Assembly (NCBI GenBank): GCA_937899305.1
Contig: CALDJV010000023.1
Span: 1 to 8,157 of the forward strand
Direction: 5' to 3'
From: an uncultured Cytophagaceae bacterium
GTDB taxonomy: Bacteria > Bacteroidota > Bacteroidia > Cytophagales > Microscillaceae
DNA length: 8,157 bases
The translations under genes were made by a program, and so were the position numbers. A model generated the notes under the pieces. It was not told where the DNA came from. It did no database searches and saw nothing but the letters and a program-made list of their open reading frames with translations. This document shows, one piece after another, positions 1-5,955 of this stretch; the first letter of the stretch is position 1, and each line of letters opens with the position of its first letter.

Positions 1-14
1 AATAAACAAATTTT

Positions 15-31
15 TGACCTGCGAAAGGTCA
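15..31. repeat. Small inverted repeat downstream of acs
   Basis: TGACCT and AGGTCA face each other across the five-base loop GCGAA, about 65 bases beyond the acs stop codon. On the acs strand the stem is followed by an A/T-rich stretch with only short T runs. It could be a weak end-of-transcript hairpin, but it is not a convincing intrinsic terminator. Nothing else is recognisable in bases 1-96. Confidence 0.3.
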
Positions 32-96
32 GTTACTTCATATACAGAATAATGAACCAGGTATTATTTAAGATTTCACATTCGGCGAATGATATC

Positions 97-2007
97 CTAC
101 GCTTTTACTCCTGCTTTTTCCATAATGGAAGCCACAATTTCAGGGTTCAGTAACGTACTAATATCGCCTAGGTTAGACGCATTATTCTCGGCAATTTTGC
201 GCAATATCCTACGCATGATTTTACCCGAACGAGTTTTGGGCAACCCTGCTACCATCAATATTTTATCTGGTTTGGCAATGGGCCCAATGATCTTATTGAT
301 GGTGCTAATGATGCTTTGCTTCATTTGTGCTTCATCGTGGCTGGCTGCATCTGCTTCGCATACAATGTAAGCATAAATGCCCTGTCCCTTGATATCATGG
401 GGGTATCCTACTACCGCCGATTCATTGACCAATGGGTGTTCGTTGATGGCATTCTCGATTTCAGCCGTACCCAAACGATGCCCCGATACATTGATGACAT
501 CATCTACCCGACCCAAAATCCGATAATACCCATCTTCATCTCTTTTGCAGCCATCTCCGGTAAAATATAACCCTTTGTAAGAAGAAAAATAAGTCTGACG
601 ACAGCGTTCATGGTCTCCATAAGTGGTGCGAATCATCGAAGGCCAAGGGTATTTGATGCATAAATTGCCTTGTACACTGTTGCCCTTTAGTTCGTTGCCC
701 TCATTGTCCACCAAAATAGGCTGTATACCGGGCAAAGGCAAGGTAGCATACGTAGGTTTGGTAGGCGTAATACCCGGCAAAGGAGAAATTAAAATTCCTC
801 CAGTTTCGGTTTGCCACCAAGTATCCACAATGGGGCACATGCCCTTGCCGATGTGGTCGTGGTACCAGTGCCAAGCTTCTTCATTGATGGGCTCACCTAC
901 GCTTCCTAGCACTTTCAGCGAGCTGAGGTCATATTTTTCTACGTATTCCAACCCTTTAGCTTGTAAAGCACGAATGGCGGTGGGAGCAGTATAAAACTGA
1001 TTGACTTTGTGTTTTTCTACTACTTGCCAAAAGCGGCCCGCATCGGGAAAGGTGGGGACGCCTTCAAACATCATTGTGGTGGCTCCAGCCAGTAACGGTC
1101 CATATACAATATAAGAGTGGCCCGTGATCCAACCAATGTCAGCCGTACACCAGTAGATGTCTCCTGAGTTGTACTGAAACACATTTTTAAAGGAATAATA
1201 AGTATACACCATATATCCTCCGGTGGTGTGTACTACCCCTTTGGGCTTTCCGGTAGAACCCGAAGTATATAAAATAAACAACATATCTTCGCTGTCCATT
1301 TCTTCCGCTTTATTTTCAGCCGATACTCCCTCTATGACTTCATGCCACCAAATATCCCTTCCTGGCTTCATGACTACATCGCTGTTGGTACGCTTCAGTA
1401 CAATGCTTCGCTCGATAGAGGGCGTATTTTCCAGGGCCTCGTCTACTATTTTCTTGATTTCCAATACCTTGGCTCCACGGTATCCCCCATCTGAAGTCAA
1501 CACAGTAGTAGCTTGGGCATCGTTGATACGGTCGGCCAAGGCATTGGAAGAAAACCCCGCAAAAACAACCGAATGAATGGCTCCAATGCGAGCACAAGCC
1601 AACATAGCAACTGCTGCTTCGGGCACCATAGGCATATAAATGACGACCCGATCTCCTTTTTTTACCCCTTGTGCTAACAAACCATTGGCAAACTGACAGA
1701 CCTTGGCATATAACTCCCGATAGGTAAGGGTAATACTCGGTTCACTAGGATCGTTGGCTTCCCAAATAATGGCAGGTTGGTCTCCCCGAGTAAACAATTG
1801 GCGCTCAAAAATATTTTCGGTGATGTTTAGCTTTCCATTGATAAACCATTCTACTTTAGGTTCGTCAAAATTCCATTCCAGGGTTTTATCCCATTTTTTT
1901 CGCCAATAAAAATTTTCTGCAATAGAAGCCCAAAAAGCTTCCGGATCAGACACGCTTTTTTCATATTCGTGGATATAACCACCCAAGGTGTGTATTCTAT
2001 CTGCCAT
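97..2007 (-). CDS. acs: Acetyl-CoA synthetase (AMP-forming)
   Basis: This cytosolic enzyme activates acetate with ATP to acetyl-adenylate and then transfers the acetyl group to CoA, feeding acetate into central metabolism. The 636 residues match the usual length of about 650. The N-terminal acetyl-CoA synthetase domain comes first. It is followed by the adenylate-forming core with the phosphate loop YTSGSTGKPKG (247-257), the motif WWQTETG (397-403, including the tryptophan that limits the acyl pocket to short acids), YFTGDG (481-486), the hinge region LGRVDD (498-503) and the CoA-side motif NVSGHRLGTAEIE (506-518). The C-terminal KTRSGKIMRR (591-600) holds the catalytic lysine K596, which is the residue acetylated by Pat-type enzymes and restored by sirtuins in characterised homologues. 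All key residues are present, so the gene looks intact and functional. The start ATG at 2007 gives the typical N-terminus and no better upstream start is seen. It stands 174 bases from the beta-barrel gene, and no perfect TAnnTTTG promoter was found upstream. Confidence 0.97.
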   Translation of the reverse strand: MADRIHTLGGYIHEYEKSVSDPEAFWASIAENFYWRKKWDKTLEWNFDEPKVEWFINGKLNITENIFERQLFTRGDQPAIIWEANDPSEPSITLTYRELYAKVCQFANGLLAQGVKKGDRVVIYMPMVPEAAVAMLACARIGAIHSVVFAGFSSNALADRINDAQATTVLTSDGGYRGAKVLEIKKIVDEALENTPSIERSIVLKRTNSDVVMKPGRDIWWHEVIEGVSAENKAEEMDSEDMLFILYTSGSTGKPKGVVHTTGGYMVYTYYSFKNVFQYNSGDIYWCTADIGWITGHSYIVYGPLLAGATTMMFEGVPTFPDAGRFWQVVEKHKVNQFYTAPTAIRALQAKGLEYVEKYDLSSLKVLGSVGEPINEEAWHWYHDHIGKGMCPIVDTWWQTETGGILISPLPGITPTKPTYATLPLPGIQPILVDNEGNELKGNSVQGNLCIKYPWPSMIRTTYGDHERCRQTYFSSYKGLYFTGDGCKRDEDGYYRILGRVDDVINVSGHRLGTAEIENAINEHPLVNESAVVGYPHDIKGQGIYAYIVCEADAASHDEAQMKQSIISTINKIIGPIAKPDKILMVAGLPKTRSGKIMRRILRKIAENNASNLGDISTLLNPEIVASIMEKAGVKA

Positions 2008-2085
2008 ATCTAAACACTTGATTTGTATGTAGGTCGGTTTTAAGGATGGTCAATTTAAAAATAAAAATTTATGATGAAAACTTTA

Positions 2086-2150
2086 GACAATAAATAGAAA
2101 AGCGTCCCCTTTCCTCGCCTGCTGGTATTGCGGGTGATTGGTGAAACGCT
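2086..2150 (-). terminator. Possible terminator after the beta-barrel gene
   Basis: On the minus strand AGCGT (2150-2146) can pair with ACGCT (2105-2101), with further G/C pairing possible inside a loop of about 40 bases, followed by TTTTCTATTT. It lies about 30 bases beyond the stop codon of the beta-barrel gene and would separate that transcript from acs. The loop is long and the inner pairing imperfect, so the call is tentative. Confidence 0.33.
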
Positions 2151-2181
2151 ATAGAAGATACACCAAAAAGTGCCTACTGCT

Positions 2182-2766
2182 CTAAAAGGTATAGCCTAAA
2201 TGCAGGGTAACAAACATGGTGATTGGCGCAATGTCATATTCTTTTTCATTGATTCGAGCTCCCCCCGAAATTTTAGTAGTATATCCAACCCCCGCCCATG
2301 GTTTCAGGTAAAACGGGCTTTTTTGGAAAGGTTTCCATACATACCCCCCGTAAGCCATCAGAAGGAAATTGGTAAAATTAGCTTCACTATCATTCTCGAT
2401 ATTTGTTATCTGATAATCTTGTAAGCTAACTTGTCCTCCTACAAACCAGCTTTGGTTGACCTCGTCAAAATAGTATTCTCCAAACAAGCCATATCCCAAC
2501 TTGATTTTGCTTGTCCAACCTTTTCCTTGGTTTTTAGGGTTGAGGTCCACAATCAAATCAGGGAGTTGCATTGCGTACACCCCAGCTCCAACCAAAACAT
2601 GCTGAGTGTTGGCTGGCTGTACTCTGATATGGGCTGAGTATCCCGAGAAAACAAACGTAGCAGGGTCTATTTCTAGCGAAATACGCGTTTTCGACTGCTG
2701 AGCAAAGGCATTGGTTTGAAAAACAGCAATGGTCAAAAGAACTGAAACAATGATTAATTTATTCAT
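2182..2766 (-). CDS. Small outer-membrane beta-barrel protein, function unknown
   Basis: The 194-residue precursor starts with a clear signal peptide (MNKLIIVSVLLTIAVF, cleavage likely after NAFA at residue 22). The mature part of about 172 residues has alternating aromatic and polar strands with short turns and ends in LHLGYTF; the terminal phenylalanine is the usual recognition signal for barrel insertion by the BAM machinery. Size and pattern fit an eight-strand barrel. I do not recognise a specific family or ligand. An in-frame ATG exists at 2877, but starting there would put 37 residues, encoded by the palindromic operator DNA, in front of the signal peptide, so 2766 is preferred. The gene follows the Rrf2 regulator by 183 bases. 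Two copies of the same 27-bp palindrome that covers the regulator's own start lie in that gap, the nearer one ending 14 bases before this ATG. The likely reading is that this is the regulator's target gene. Confidence 0.75.
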   Translation of the reverse strand: MNKLIIVSVLLTIAVFQTNAFAQQSKTRISLEIDPATFVFSGYSAHIRVQPANTQHVLVGAGVYAMQLPDLIVDLNPKNQGKGWTSKIKLGYGLFGEYYFDEVNQSWFVGGQVSLQDYQITNIENDSEANFTNFLLMAYGGYVWKPFQKSPFYLKPWAGVGYTTKISGGARINEKEYDIAPITMFVTLHLGYTF

Positions 2767-2780
2767 GATTTTAAATATAT

Positions 2781-2807
2781 AAACTATATATATTGAATAT
2801 ATAGTTT
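2781..2807 (-). promoter_or_regulatory. Operator copy 1, before the beta-barrel gene
   Basis: This is a perfect 11-bp inverted repeat, AAACTATATAT and ATATATAGTTT, separated by the five-base spacer ATTGA. It lies 14 bases upstream of the beta-barrel ATG. On the minus strand a T-rich block, TATTTTTT (2821-2814), stands just upstream and may be the -7 element, one mismatch from TAnnTTTG, with a TTG (2841-2839) 17 bases further up. The site matches the copies at 2903 and 3377 in arm sequence, arm length, spacer length and the spacer ending TGA. Binding by the neighbouring Rrf2-family protein is inferred. Confidence 0.7.
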
Positions 2808-2838
2808 TGGTGAAAAAAATAAAACTCATAACAATTTT

Positions 2839-2887
2839 CAATCTATCAGATTGTAAGCCACTGATAAGGCTTATCAATATTTGATAA
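2839..2887. repeat. Cluster of three short palindromes between operators 1 and 2
   Basis: Three inverted repeats lie in a row: CAATCT-ATC-AGATTG (2839-2853), TGATAAG-G-CTTATCA (2862-2876), and TTATCAA-TAT-TTGATAA (2871-2887), which overlaps the second. The last two share a TTATCA/TGATAA core, so they could form alternative hairpins or bind a second regulator. They are not followed by T runs and do not look like a terminator for the Rrf2 gene. Confidence 0.45.
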
Positions 2888-2902
2888 ATCGCTATTCAAA
2901 TT

Positions 2903-2929
2903 ATACTATATATTATGAATATATAGTAT
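2903..2929 (-). promoter_or_regulatory. Operator copy 2, between rrf2 and the beta-barrel gene
   Basis: This is a perfect 11-bp inverted repeat, ATACTATATAT and ATATATAGTAT, with spacer TATGA. It begins 21 bases beyond the Rrf2-family stop codon and 137 bases from the beta-barrel ATG. It shares with copy 1 the adjoining flank as well: TGGTGAAAAAAAT beside copy 1 and TGGGTAAAAAAAAT beside copy 2. This suggests that a promoter-operator block was duplicated. It could serve cooperative or looped binding. Confidence 0.65.
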
Positions 2930-2949
2930 TGGGTAAAAAAAATGAATCT

Positions 2950-3378
2950 TTATTGACTCATTTCTTCTAATATTTCGGCAATGGTTTTGGCTGCCAATGT
3001 CTTTTTCATCTCATTTTCAGCTGTATTGAGTAGTTGAGCTACTGATTCTTGAGCCTTATTGGGACGTCCACCCTCCGCCAAAATATTGAAAGAGGTTTGA
3101 AAGAGGCTTTTGTCACTCTCCATGGCATTGAATATATCTAATACGGTGAGTTCTTGAGGCGACTTGGCCAAGCGTACCCCTCCATTCTTACCTTCTTTGG
3201 TTTCTAAAATACCAGTTCTAGACAGGCTTTGGAGAATCTTGACCAATGTAGGGCGTGGAATATTGATGACCTCAGCAATGGTTTTGGTAGGCAAGAAGTC
3301 AAACATACCTTGCTGAATTTTATCAGAAACAAAAATAACTACCAAAATGGCCTTAGAAAGTGAAAGAGAGTAGCTCAT
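2950..3378 (-). CDS. Rrf2-family transcriptional regulator lacking cysteines
   Basis: The 142-residue protein has the Rrf2 winged-helix layout: an N-terminal helix (LSKAILVVIFVSDKI, 7-21), the helix-turn-helix (TIAEVINIPRPTLVKILQSL, 33-52), the wing GKNGGVRLAKSP (63-74), the element LTVLDIFNAME (77-87) and a long C-terminal dimerisation helix (about 110-138). Iron-sulfur members such as IscR, NsrR and RsrR carry cluster ligands, usually cysteines, largely around residues 90-110. Here that stretch reads SLFQTSFNILAEGGRPN, and the whole protein contains no cysteine. It must therefore sense something else, or act as a simple repressor like the cluster-free YwnA-type members. The ATG at 3378 lies inside the edge of a 27-bp palindrome and no Shine-Dalgarno sequence is present. 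A Bacteroidota-type promoter lies directly upstream, which points to autoregulation. It sits between the broken symporter and the beta-barrel gene; the barrel gene carries the same palindrome and the symporter does not. Confidence 0.9.
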   Translation of the reverse strand: MSYSLSLSKAILVVIFVSDKIQQGMFDFLPTKTIAEVINIPRPTLVKILQSLSRTGILETKEGKNGGVRLAKSPQELTVLDIFNAMESDKSLFQTSFNILAEGGRPNKAQESVAQLLNTAENEMKKTLAAKTIAEILEEMSQ

Positions 3379-3403
3379 ACTATATATACTGAATATTTAG
3401 TAT
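3377..3403 (-). promoter_or_regulatory. Operator copy 3, overlapping the rrf2 start codon
   Basis: The arms are ATACTATATAT and ATATTTAGTAT (one mismatch in 11 pairs) around spacer ACTGA. It overlaps two bases of the regulator's ATG and directly abuts the predicted -7 element at 3404-3411. A protein bound here would cover the transcription start and the whole short leader, the expected geometry for autorepression. The assignment to the Rrf2-family protein is inferred from position and from the matching sites before the next gene. Confidence 0.72.
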
Positions 3404-3433
3404 CAAAAATATTGTTTAACTTTGAATAATCAA
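3404..3433 (-). promoter_or_regulatory. Bacteroidota-type promoter of the Rrf2 gene
   Basis: On the minus strand TTG (3433-3431) is followed by 19 bases and then TATTTTTG (3411-3404), a perfect fit to the TAnnTTTG -7 element with a usual -33 spacing for the primary sigma factor of Bacteroidota. Transcription would start near 3398, inside the operator, giving a leader of roughly 20 bases. Confidence 0.6.
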
Positions 3434-3481
3434 AATATATCACACAAAATCAGTGAATGAGCTACCCAACATATTGATTCA

Positions 3482-4144
3482 TCAATGCTTGTGAGCATCA
3501 CCTGCCCCTCTGGGAAAACGAATTTGTTCTACCAAATTTTGCACTTCTTTTGGAGGTGCTGGAGTATTGCGGGAGACAACTAAAGCAACGCAGGCATTGA
3601 GCAACATACCCAACGTACCAATACCTTCCGGAGAGATGCCAAACCACCAACCAGCTGAAGTACCTCCCAAAAATTTAAAGTATACAATGTAGGCAATGGT
3701 GAATAACAACCCTACTATCATTCCAGCAATGGCACCTTCTTTATTCATGCGTTTGTCAAAAATACCCAATACGATGGCTGGAAAGAATGAAGCGGCAGCC
3801 AATCCAAAAGCAAAAGCTACTACCTGGGCCACAAAGCCTGGAGGATAAATGCCAAACAAACCGGCTACTACTACCGCTACTGCAGCAGCTATTCGCGCAT
3901 AGCGTAGTTCCCCCTTCTCGGATATATTGGGGTTGATTTGTTTTTTGATGAGATCGTGTGAAACTGAGGTAGAAATGACCAACAACAACCCAGCGGCAGT
4001 AGAAAGCGCAGCAGCCAGTCCACCAGCCGCTACCAAGGCAATGACCCAATTAGGCAAACGGGCAATCTCAGGGTTGGCCAATACCATGATGTCACGGTCT
4101 ATGTACAATTCGTTTTTATTGTTGGTGGTTGGATTGGTTACCAA
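3482..4144 (-). CDS. C-terminal fragment of the broken symporter
   Basis: This open fragment has 220 residues from an internal ATG that is not a genuine start: the same frame is open upstream to about 4204 and continues the family sequence (GKPKFDPKKGASGERL). It holds NPEIARLPNWVIALVAAGGL, then LSTAAGLLLVISTSVSHDL (the serine/threonine-rich segment that forms part of the sodium site in this transporter superfamily), followed by several further membrane helices. The cytosolic tail ends in histidines (GDAHKH). Alone it cannot form a transporter. Confidence 0.6.
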   Translation of the reverse strand: MVTNPTTNNKNELYIDRDIMVLANPEIARLPNWVIALVAAGGLAAALSTAAGLLLVISTSVSHDLIKKQINPNISEKGELRYARIAAAVAVVVAGLFGIYPPGFVAQVVAFAFGLAAASFFPAIVLGIFDKRMNKEGAIAGMIVGLLFTIAYIVYFKFLGGTSAGWWFGISPEGIGTLGMLLNACVALVVSRNTPAPPKEVQNLVEQIRFPRGAGDAHKH

Positions 4145-5103
4145 TCGTTCGCCTGAAGCGCCTTTTTTGGGATCAAATTTGGGTTTACCTTCAAAGGGAT
4201 CCCAGGGAAATATTGAATTTGACCGTCTTTATTTTTGTCAGTCCAGGCAATCAGTCCGGTTTCTTCCCATTTTTTAAACCACTCAGGCATCGCCCGATAC
4301 TCTTTTTTGTCTTGAATGGTAGTAATGAGGTTGGTACGGGCAAAAGCCGCGATGGCTGGTGCTGTAGTATACAGAATAGCAATGAATACCAAAGCATAAC
4401 CCGCCGAAATACGGGCGTCTTTTACTTTGGGTACCGTAAAAAAGCGTACAATAACGTGGGGCAACCCTGCGGTACCTATCATAAGTGCTGCGGTGATAAA
4501 AAACACATCAATCATACTTTTAGATCCATCGGTATACGCGGTAAACCCCAGTTCTTGATGAAGTTTATCCAGTTTATCTAGCAAAGGAATCCCCTCGGAT
4601 ACATTGCCACCAAAACCCAGTTGGGGAATAGGATTGTTGGTGAGCTGAATGGAAATATAGATGGCAGGTACCATAAAGGCAAAAATCAATACGCAATACT
4701 GGGCTACTTGGGTATAAGTGATTCCCTTCATTCCACCCAATACCGCATAGAAAAATACAATCCCCATACCAATAATGATTCCCCAATTGATGGGTACTTC
4801 TAAGAAACGAGAAAATACGACGCCTACTCCCCGCATTTGGCCTGCTACATAAGTAAACGACACAAATAGCGCACAAATGACGGCCACGGTACGTGCGACA
4901 TCGGAGTAGTAGCGATCACCAATGAAATCGGGTACGGTGAATTTTCCAAATTTTCTAAGGTAGGGAGCCAACAATAAAGCCAATAACACATAGCCCCCTG
5001 TCCAACCCATGAGGTAAACGGCCCCATCGTAGCCCATAAAAGAGATCAACCCAGCCATAGATATAAATGACGCGGCCGACATCCAATCCGCGGCGGTAGC
5101 CAT
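4138..5103 (-). CDS. N-terminal fragment of the broken symporter
   Basis: This open fragment has 321 residues from ATG 5103, an internal methionine (NGMATAADW) and not the native start. It contains ATAADWMSAASFISMAGLIS, the conserved early sodium-site helix, GWTGGYVLLALLLAPYLRK, and the conserved TVPDFIGDRYYS. Several more helices follow, then an external loop with an EF-hand-like stretch DKNKDGQI (4239-4216). The last 17 or so residues after QYFP (GIPLKVN onward to NDW) are out of frame and foreign to the family, ending at a stop at 4138. Confidence 0.6.
   Translation of the reverse strand: MATAADWMSAASFISMAGLISFMGYDGAVYLMGWTGGYVLLALLLAPYLRKFGKFTVPDFIGDRYYSDVARTVAVICALFVSFTYVAGQMRGVGVVFSRFLEVPINWGIIIGMGIVFFYAVLGGMKGITYTQVAQYCVLIFAFMVPAIYISIQLTNNPIPQLGFGGNVSEGIPLLDKLDKLHQELGFTAYTDGSKSMIDVFFITAALMIGTAGLPHVIVRFFTVPKVKDARISAGYALVFIAILYTTAPAIAAFARTNLITTIQDKKEYRAMPEWFKKWEETGLIAWTDKNKDGQIQYFPGIPLKVNPNLIPKKALQANDW
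4204..4210 (-). other. Frameshift site on a slippery heptamer
   Basis: On the minus strand the reading frame is T TTC CCT followed by GGG ATC. The family sequence continues only if the ribosome slips back one base after CCT, or if one C has been lost from a CCCC run, giving F-P-W-D-P-F-E-G. T TTC CCT fits the X XXY YYZ pattern for -1 slippage, and the short palindrome GGGATCCC follows immediately. A sequencing error or a point deletion remains the most likely cause. Confidence 0.6.
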
Positions 5104-5195
5104 TCCATTGGCAATGGGAGGTACTCCTCCGCCTGCTACATAAAATTCCTTGGTAGAACCTGCTCTCGACCAAATGGCAATGCCTATGTATAAAC

Positions 5196-5374
5196 TAAAC
5201 CACCCTGCACTGAAAGTACAGGGGTTTTGCGCTCGGACTGAAAGTCCTCTTTAGCCAACCCGTGTCGCAATGCGGGCAAGTTGCTCAAATTCGCAGACGA
5301 GACCCGATTTTTTCGCATTACTAAAGTATTGCACTGAAAGTGCAGGGTTTTAACCCAGAGCTGAGACCAATAAA
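5196..5374. mobile_element. 171-bp hairpin-rich insertion with TAAA target duplication
   Basis: The insert occupies 5200-5370 and is flanked by TAAA at 5196-5199 and 5371-5374. Deleting the insert and one TAAA rejoins the symporter reading frame exactly. It encodes no protein. It contains three hairpins, each with the core ACTGAAAGT: 5203-5222, GGACT-GAA-AGTCC (5235-5247) and TGCACT-GAA-AGTGCA (5330-5344). The first and third lie in direct repeats of about 22 bases (5206-5228 and 5330-5351). A wider pair, CTTTAG (5249-5254) and CTAAAG (5321-5326), encloses the middle. No clear terminal inverted repeats are seen at the very ends. It behaves like a non-autonomous MITE or REP-type element moved by a transposase encoded elsewhere. 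The family is not recognised. Confidence 0.75.
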
Positions 5375-5446
5375 AGTAGTCCCCACAATGAGGTAAGTCC
5401 AGGTTTGTACGCTTAGATCCATTCTTAGTATTTTTAGAGATAGTTT

Positions 5447-5496
5447 TTTAGTTGGTAGATTTCTTTAGTTGGTAGATCGTAGTTAGGAGTTGGTAG
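5447..5496. repeat. AGTTGGTAG direct repeats
   Basis: TTTAGTTGGTAGAT occurs at 5447-5460 and again at 5464-5477, and a third AGTTGGTAG core lies at 5488-5496. The core spacings are 17 and 21 bases. The repeats lie just upstream of the symporter start, between it and DUF4212. They are most likely intergenic repeat material, although iterons for a regulator are possible. Confidence 0.5.
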
Positions 5497-5522
5497 TTTT
5501 GTTTAGTACTCAGTCCATAGTA

Positions 5523-5658
5523 GCGCAAAGCGGAGCAATTAGCTTCGCTGAACTCGGTTCAGTTATTGTCATATTTGCGAAAATAAGGAACTCATTGTCG
5601 CTTTGCGCAACCATTTAACAATGCAACAATGAGCCGCAGGCGGAACAATAGAACAATA
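5523..5658. repeat. Structured intergenic repeat between DUF4212 and symporter
   Basis: GCGCAAAGCG (5523-5532) and CGCTTTGCGC (5599-5608) form a perfect 10-bp inverted repeat. Inside lies the hairpin CTGAAC-TCG-GTTCAG (5548-5562), and AGCGGAGC faces GCTTCGCT with one mismatch. Beyond it is a tandem pair of GAACAATA (5643-5650 and 5651-5658). Together with the AGTTGGTAG copies, this fills the 251-base gap between two genes that normally sit close together. It looks like a mobile or multiplied intergenic repeat, not a gene. Confidence 0.5.
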
Positions 5659-5673
5659 GTCCATATAACTTAT

Positions 5674-5955
5674 TTAATCAACACGATCTTTGGTGGATTT
5701 CTCATCTACATTGTATTTTTTATCCAATTTGTTCATTAACCTTACATAGATGAAAATGAGTATTACAAAGGTGAAAATGGCGCCTTGTTGAGCAAACCAA
5801 AAACCCAATTTGAAGCCACCCAAACGAATGCTGTTGAGTTCATCCACTAATAAAATTCCAAAGCCGTAAGAAACAGTAAACCAAATGATTAGCAAGATGC
5901 TGAGGTAGCGTAGATTGGTTTTCCAGTAAGCTTTGAGTTCGGGGTTATTGTCCAT
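5674..5955 (-). CDS. DUF4212 small membrane protein, symporter partner subunit
   Basis: This is a 93-residue protein with two membrane helices (about residues 17-37 and 51-72) separated by the loop DELNSIRLGGFKL, and with the characteristic start of the domain, ELKAYWKTNLRYLSILL, and the motif FWFAQQG (52-58). Proteins of this family are encoded directly before VC_2705-type sodium:solute symporters and are regarded as their small subunit in the inner membrane. That is the arrangement here, but the partner gene downstream is disrupted, so this subunit may be orphaned. The ATG at 5955 starts just before the conserved domain. An in-frame ATG at 6009 would add 18 lysine-rich residues that are not typical, and it would place the palindrome TTTTTGTACAAAAA inside the coding region. 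The gene itself shows no damage. Confidence 0.85.
   Translation of the reverse strand: MDNNPELKAYWKTNLRYLSILLIIWFTVSYGFGILLVDELNSIRLGGFKLGFWFAQQGAIFTFVILIFIYVRLMNKLDKKYNVDEKSTKDRVD

Larger units (their letters stand above)
3482..5422 (-). pseudogene. Sodium:solute symporter (VC_2705/ActP-like), disrupted twice
   Basis: Intact relatives are membrane proteins of about 13 helices that import acetate or similar short organic acids with sodium; the exact substrate here is unknown. The original start is ATG 5422 (MDLSVQTWTYLIVGTTF). After 17 codons a 171-bp insertion (5200-5370) with a TAAA target duplication breaks the first helix and brings in-frame stops. The reading resumes as SLYIGIAIWSRAGSTKEFYV from 5195. 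A second break lies at 4207-4205: one frame gives QYFP, and the other continues WDPFEGKPKFDPKKG with no start codon. Removing 175 bases and restoring one base yields exactly 589 codons (588 residues), the normal family length, and no other lesion is seen. The DUF4212 partner lies upstream and acs lies downstream beyond two other genes. The frameshift could be a sequencing error or a -1 recoding site, but the insertion alone should destroy the native N-terminus. Confidence 0.85.

Noticed and set aside
89..1597. Several open frames on both strands inside acs (for example 89-370, 1223-1576, 1340-1597)
   Set aside because: They are shadows of the strongly conserved acs coding sequence, with no recognisable protein features.
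2767..2877. Upstream in-frame ATG for the beta-barrel gene
   Set aside because: The extra 37 residues are encoded by the operator palindromes and would bury the signal peptide.
4138..4144. Overlap of two open frames read as two translationally coupled genes
   Set aside because: The downstream frame continues family sequence upstream of its ATG, up to 4204, so this is one frameshifted gene and not two.
3756..4876. Other-frame open frames within the symporter (3756-4049, 4129-4581, 4574-4876)
   Set aside because: They have atypical residue composition and lie wholly within sequence explained by the symporter.
5206..5351. Repeated ACTGAAAGT hairpins as a CRISPR array
   Set aside because: There are only three copies with irregular spacing (28 and 96 bases), no spacer-like units and no cas genes. 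The target duplication fits a mobile element.
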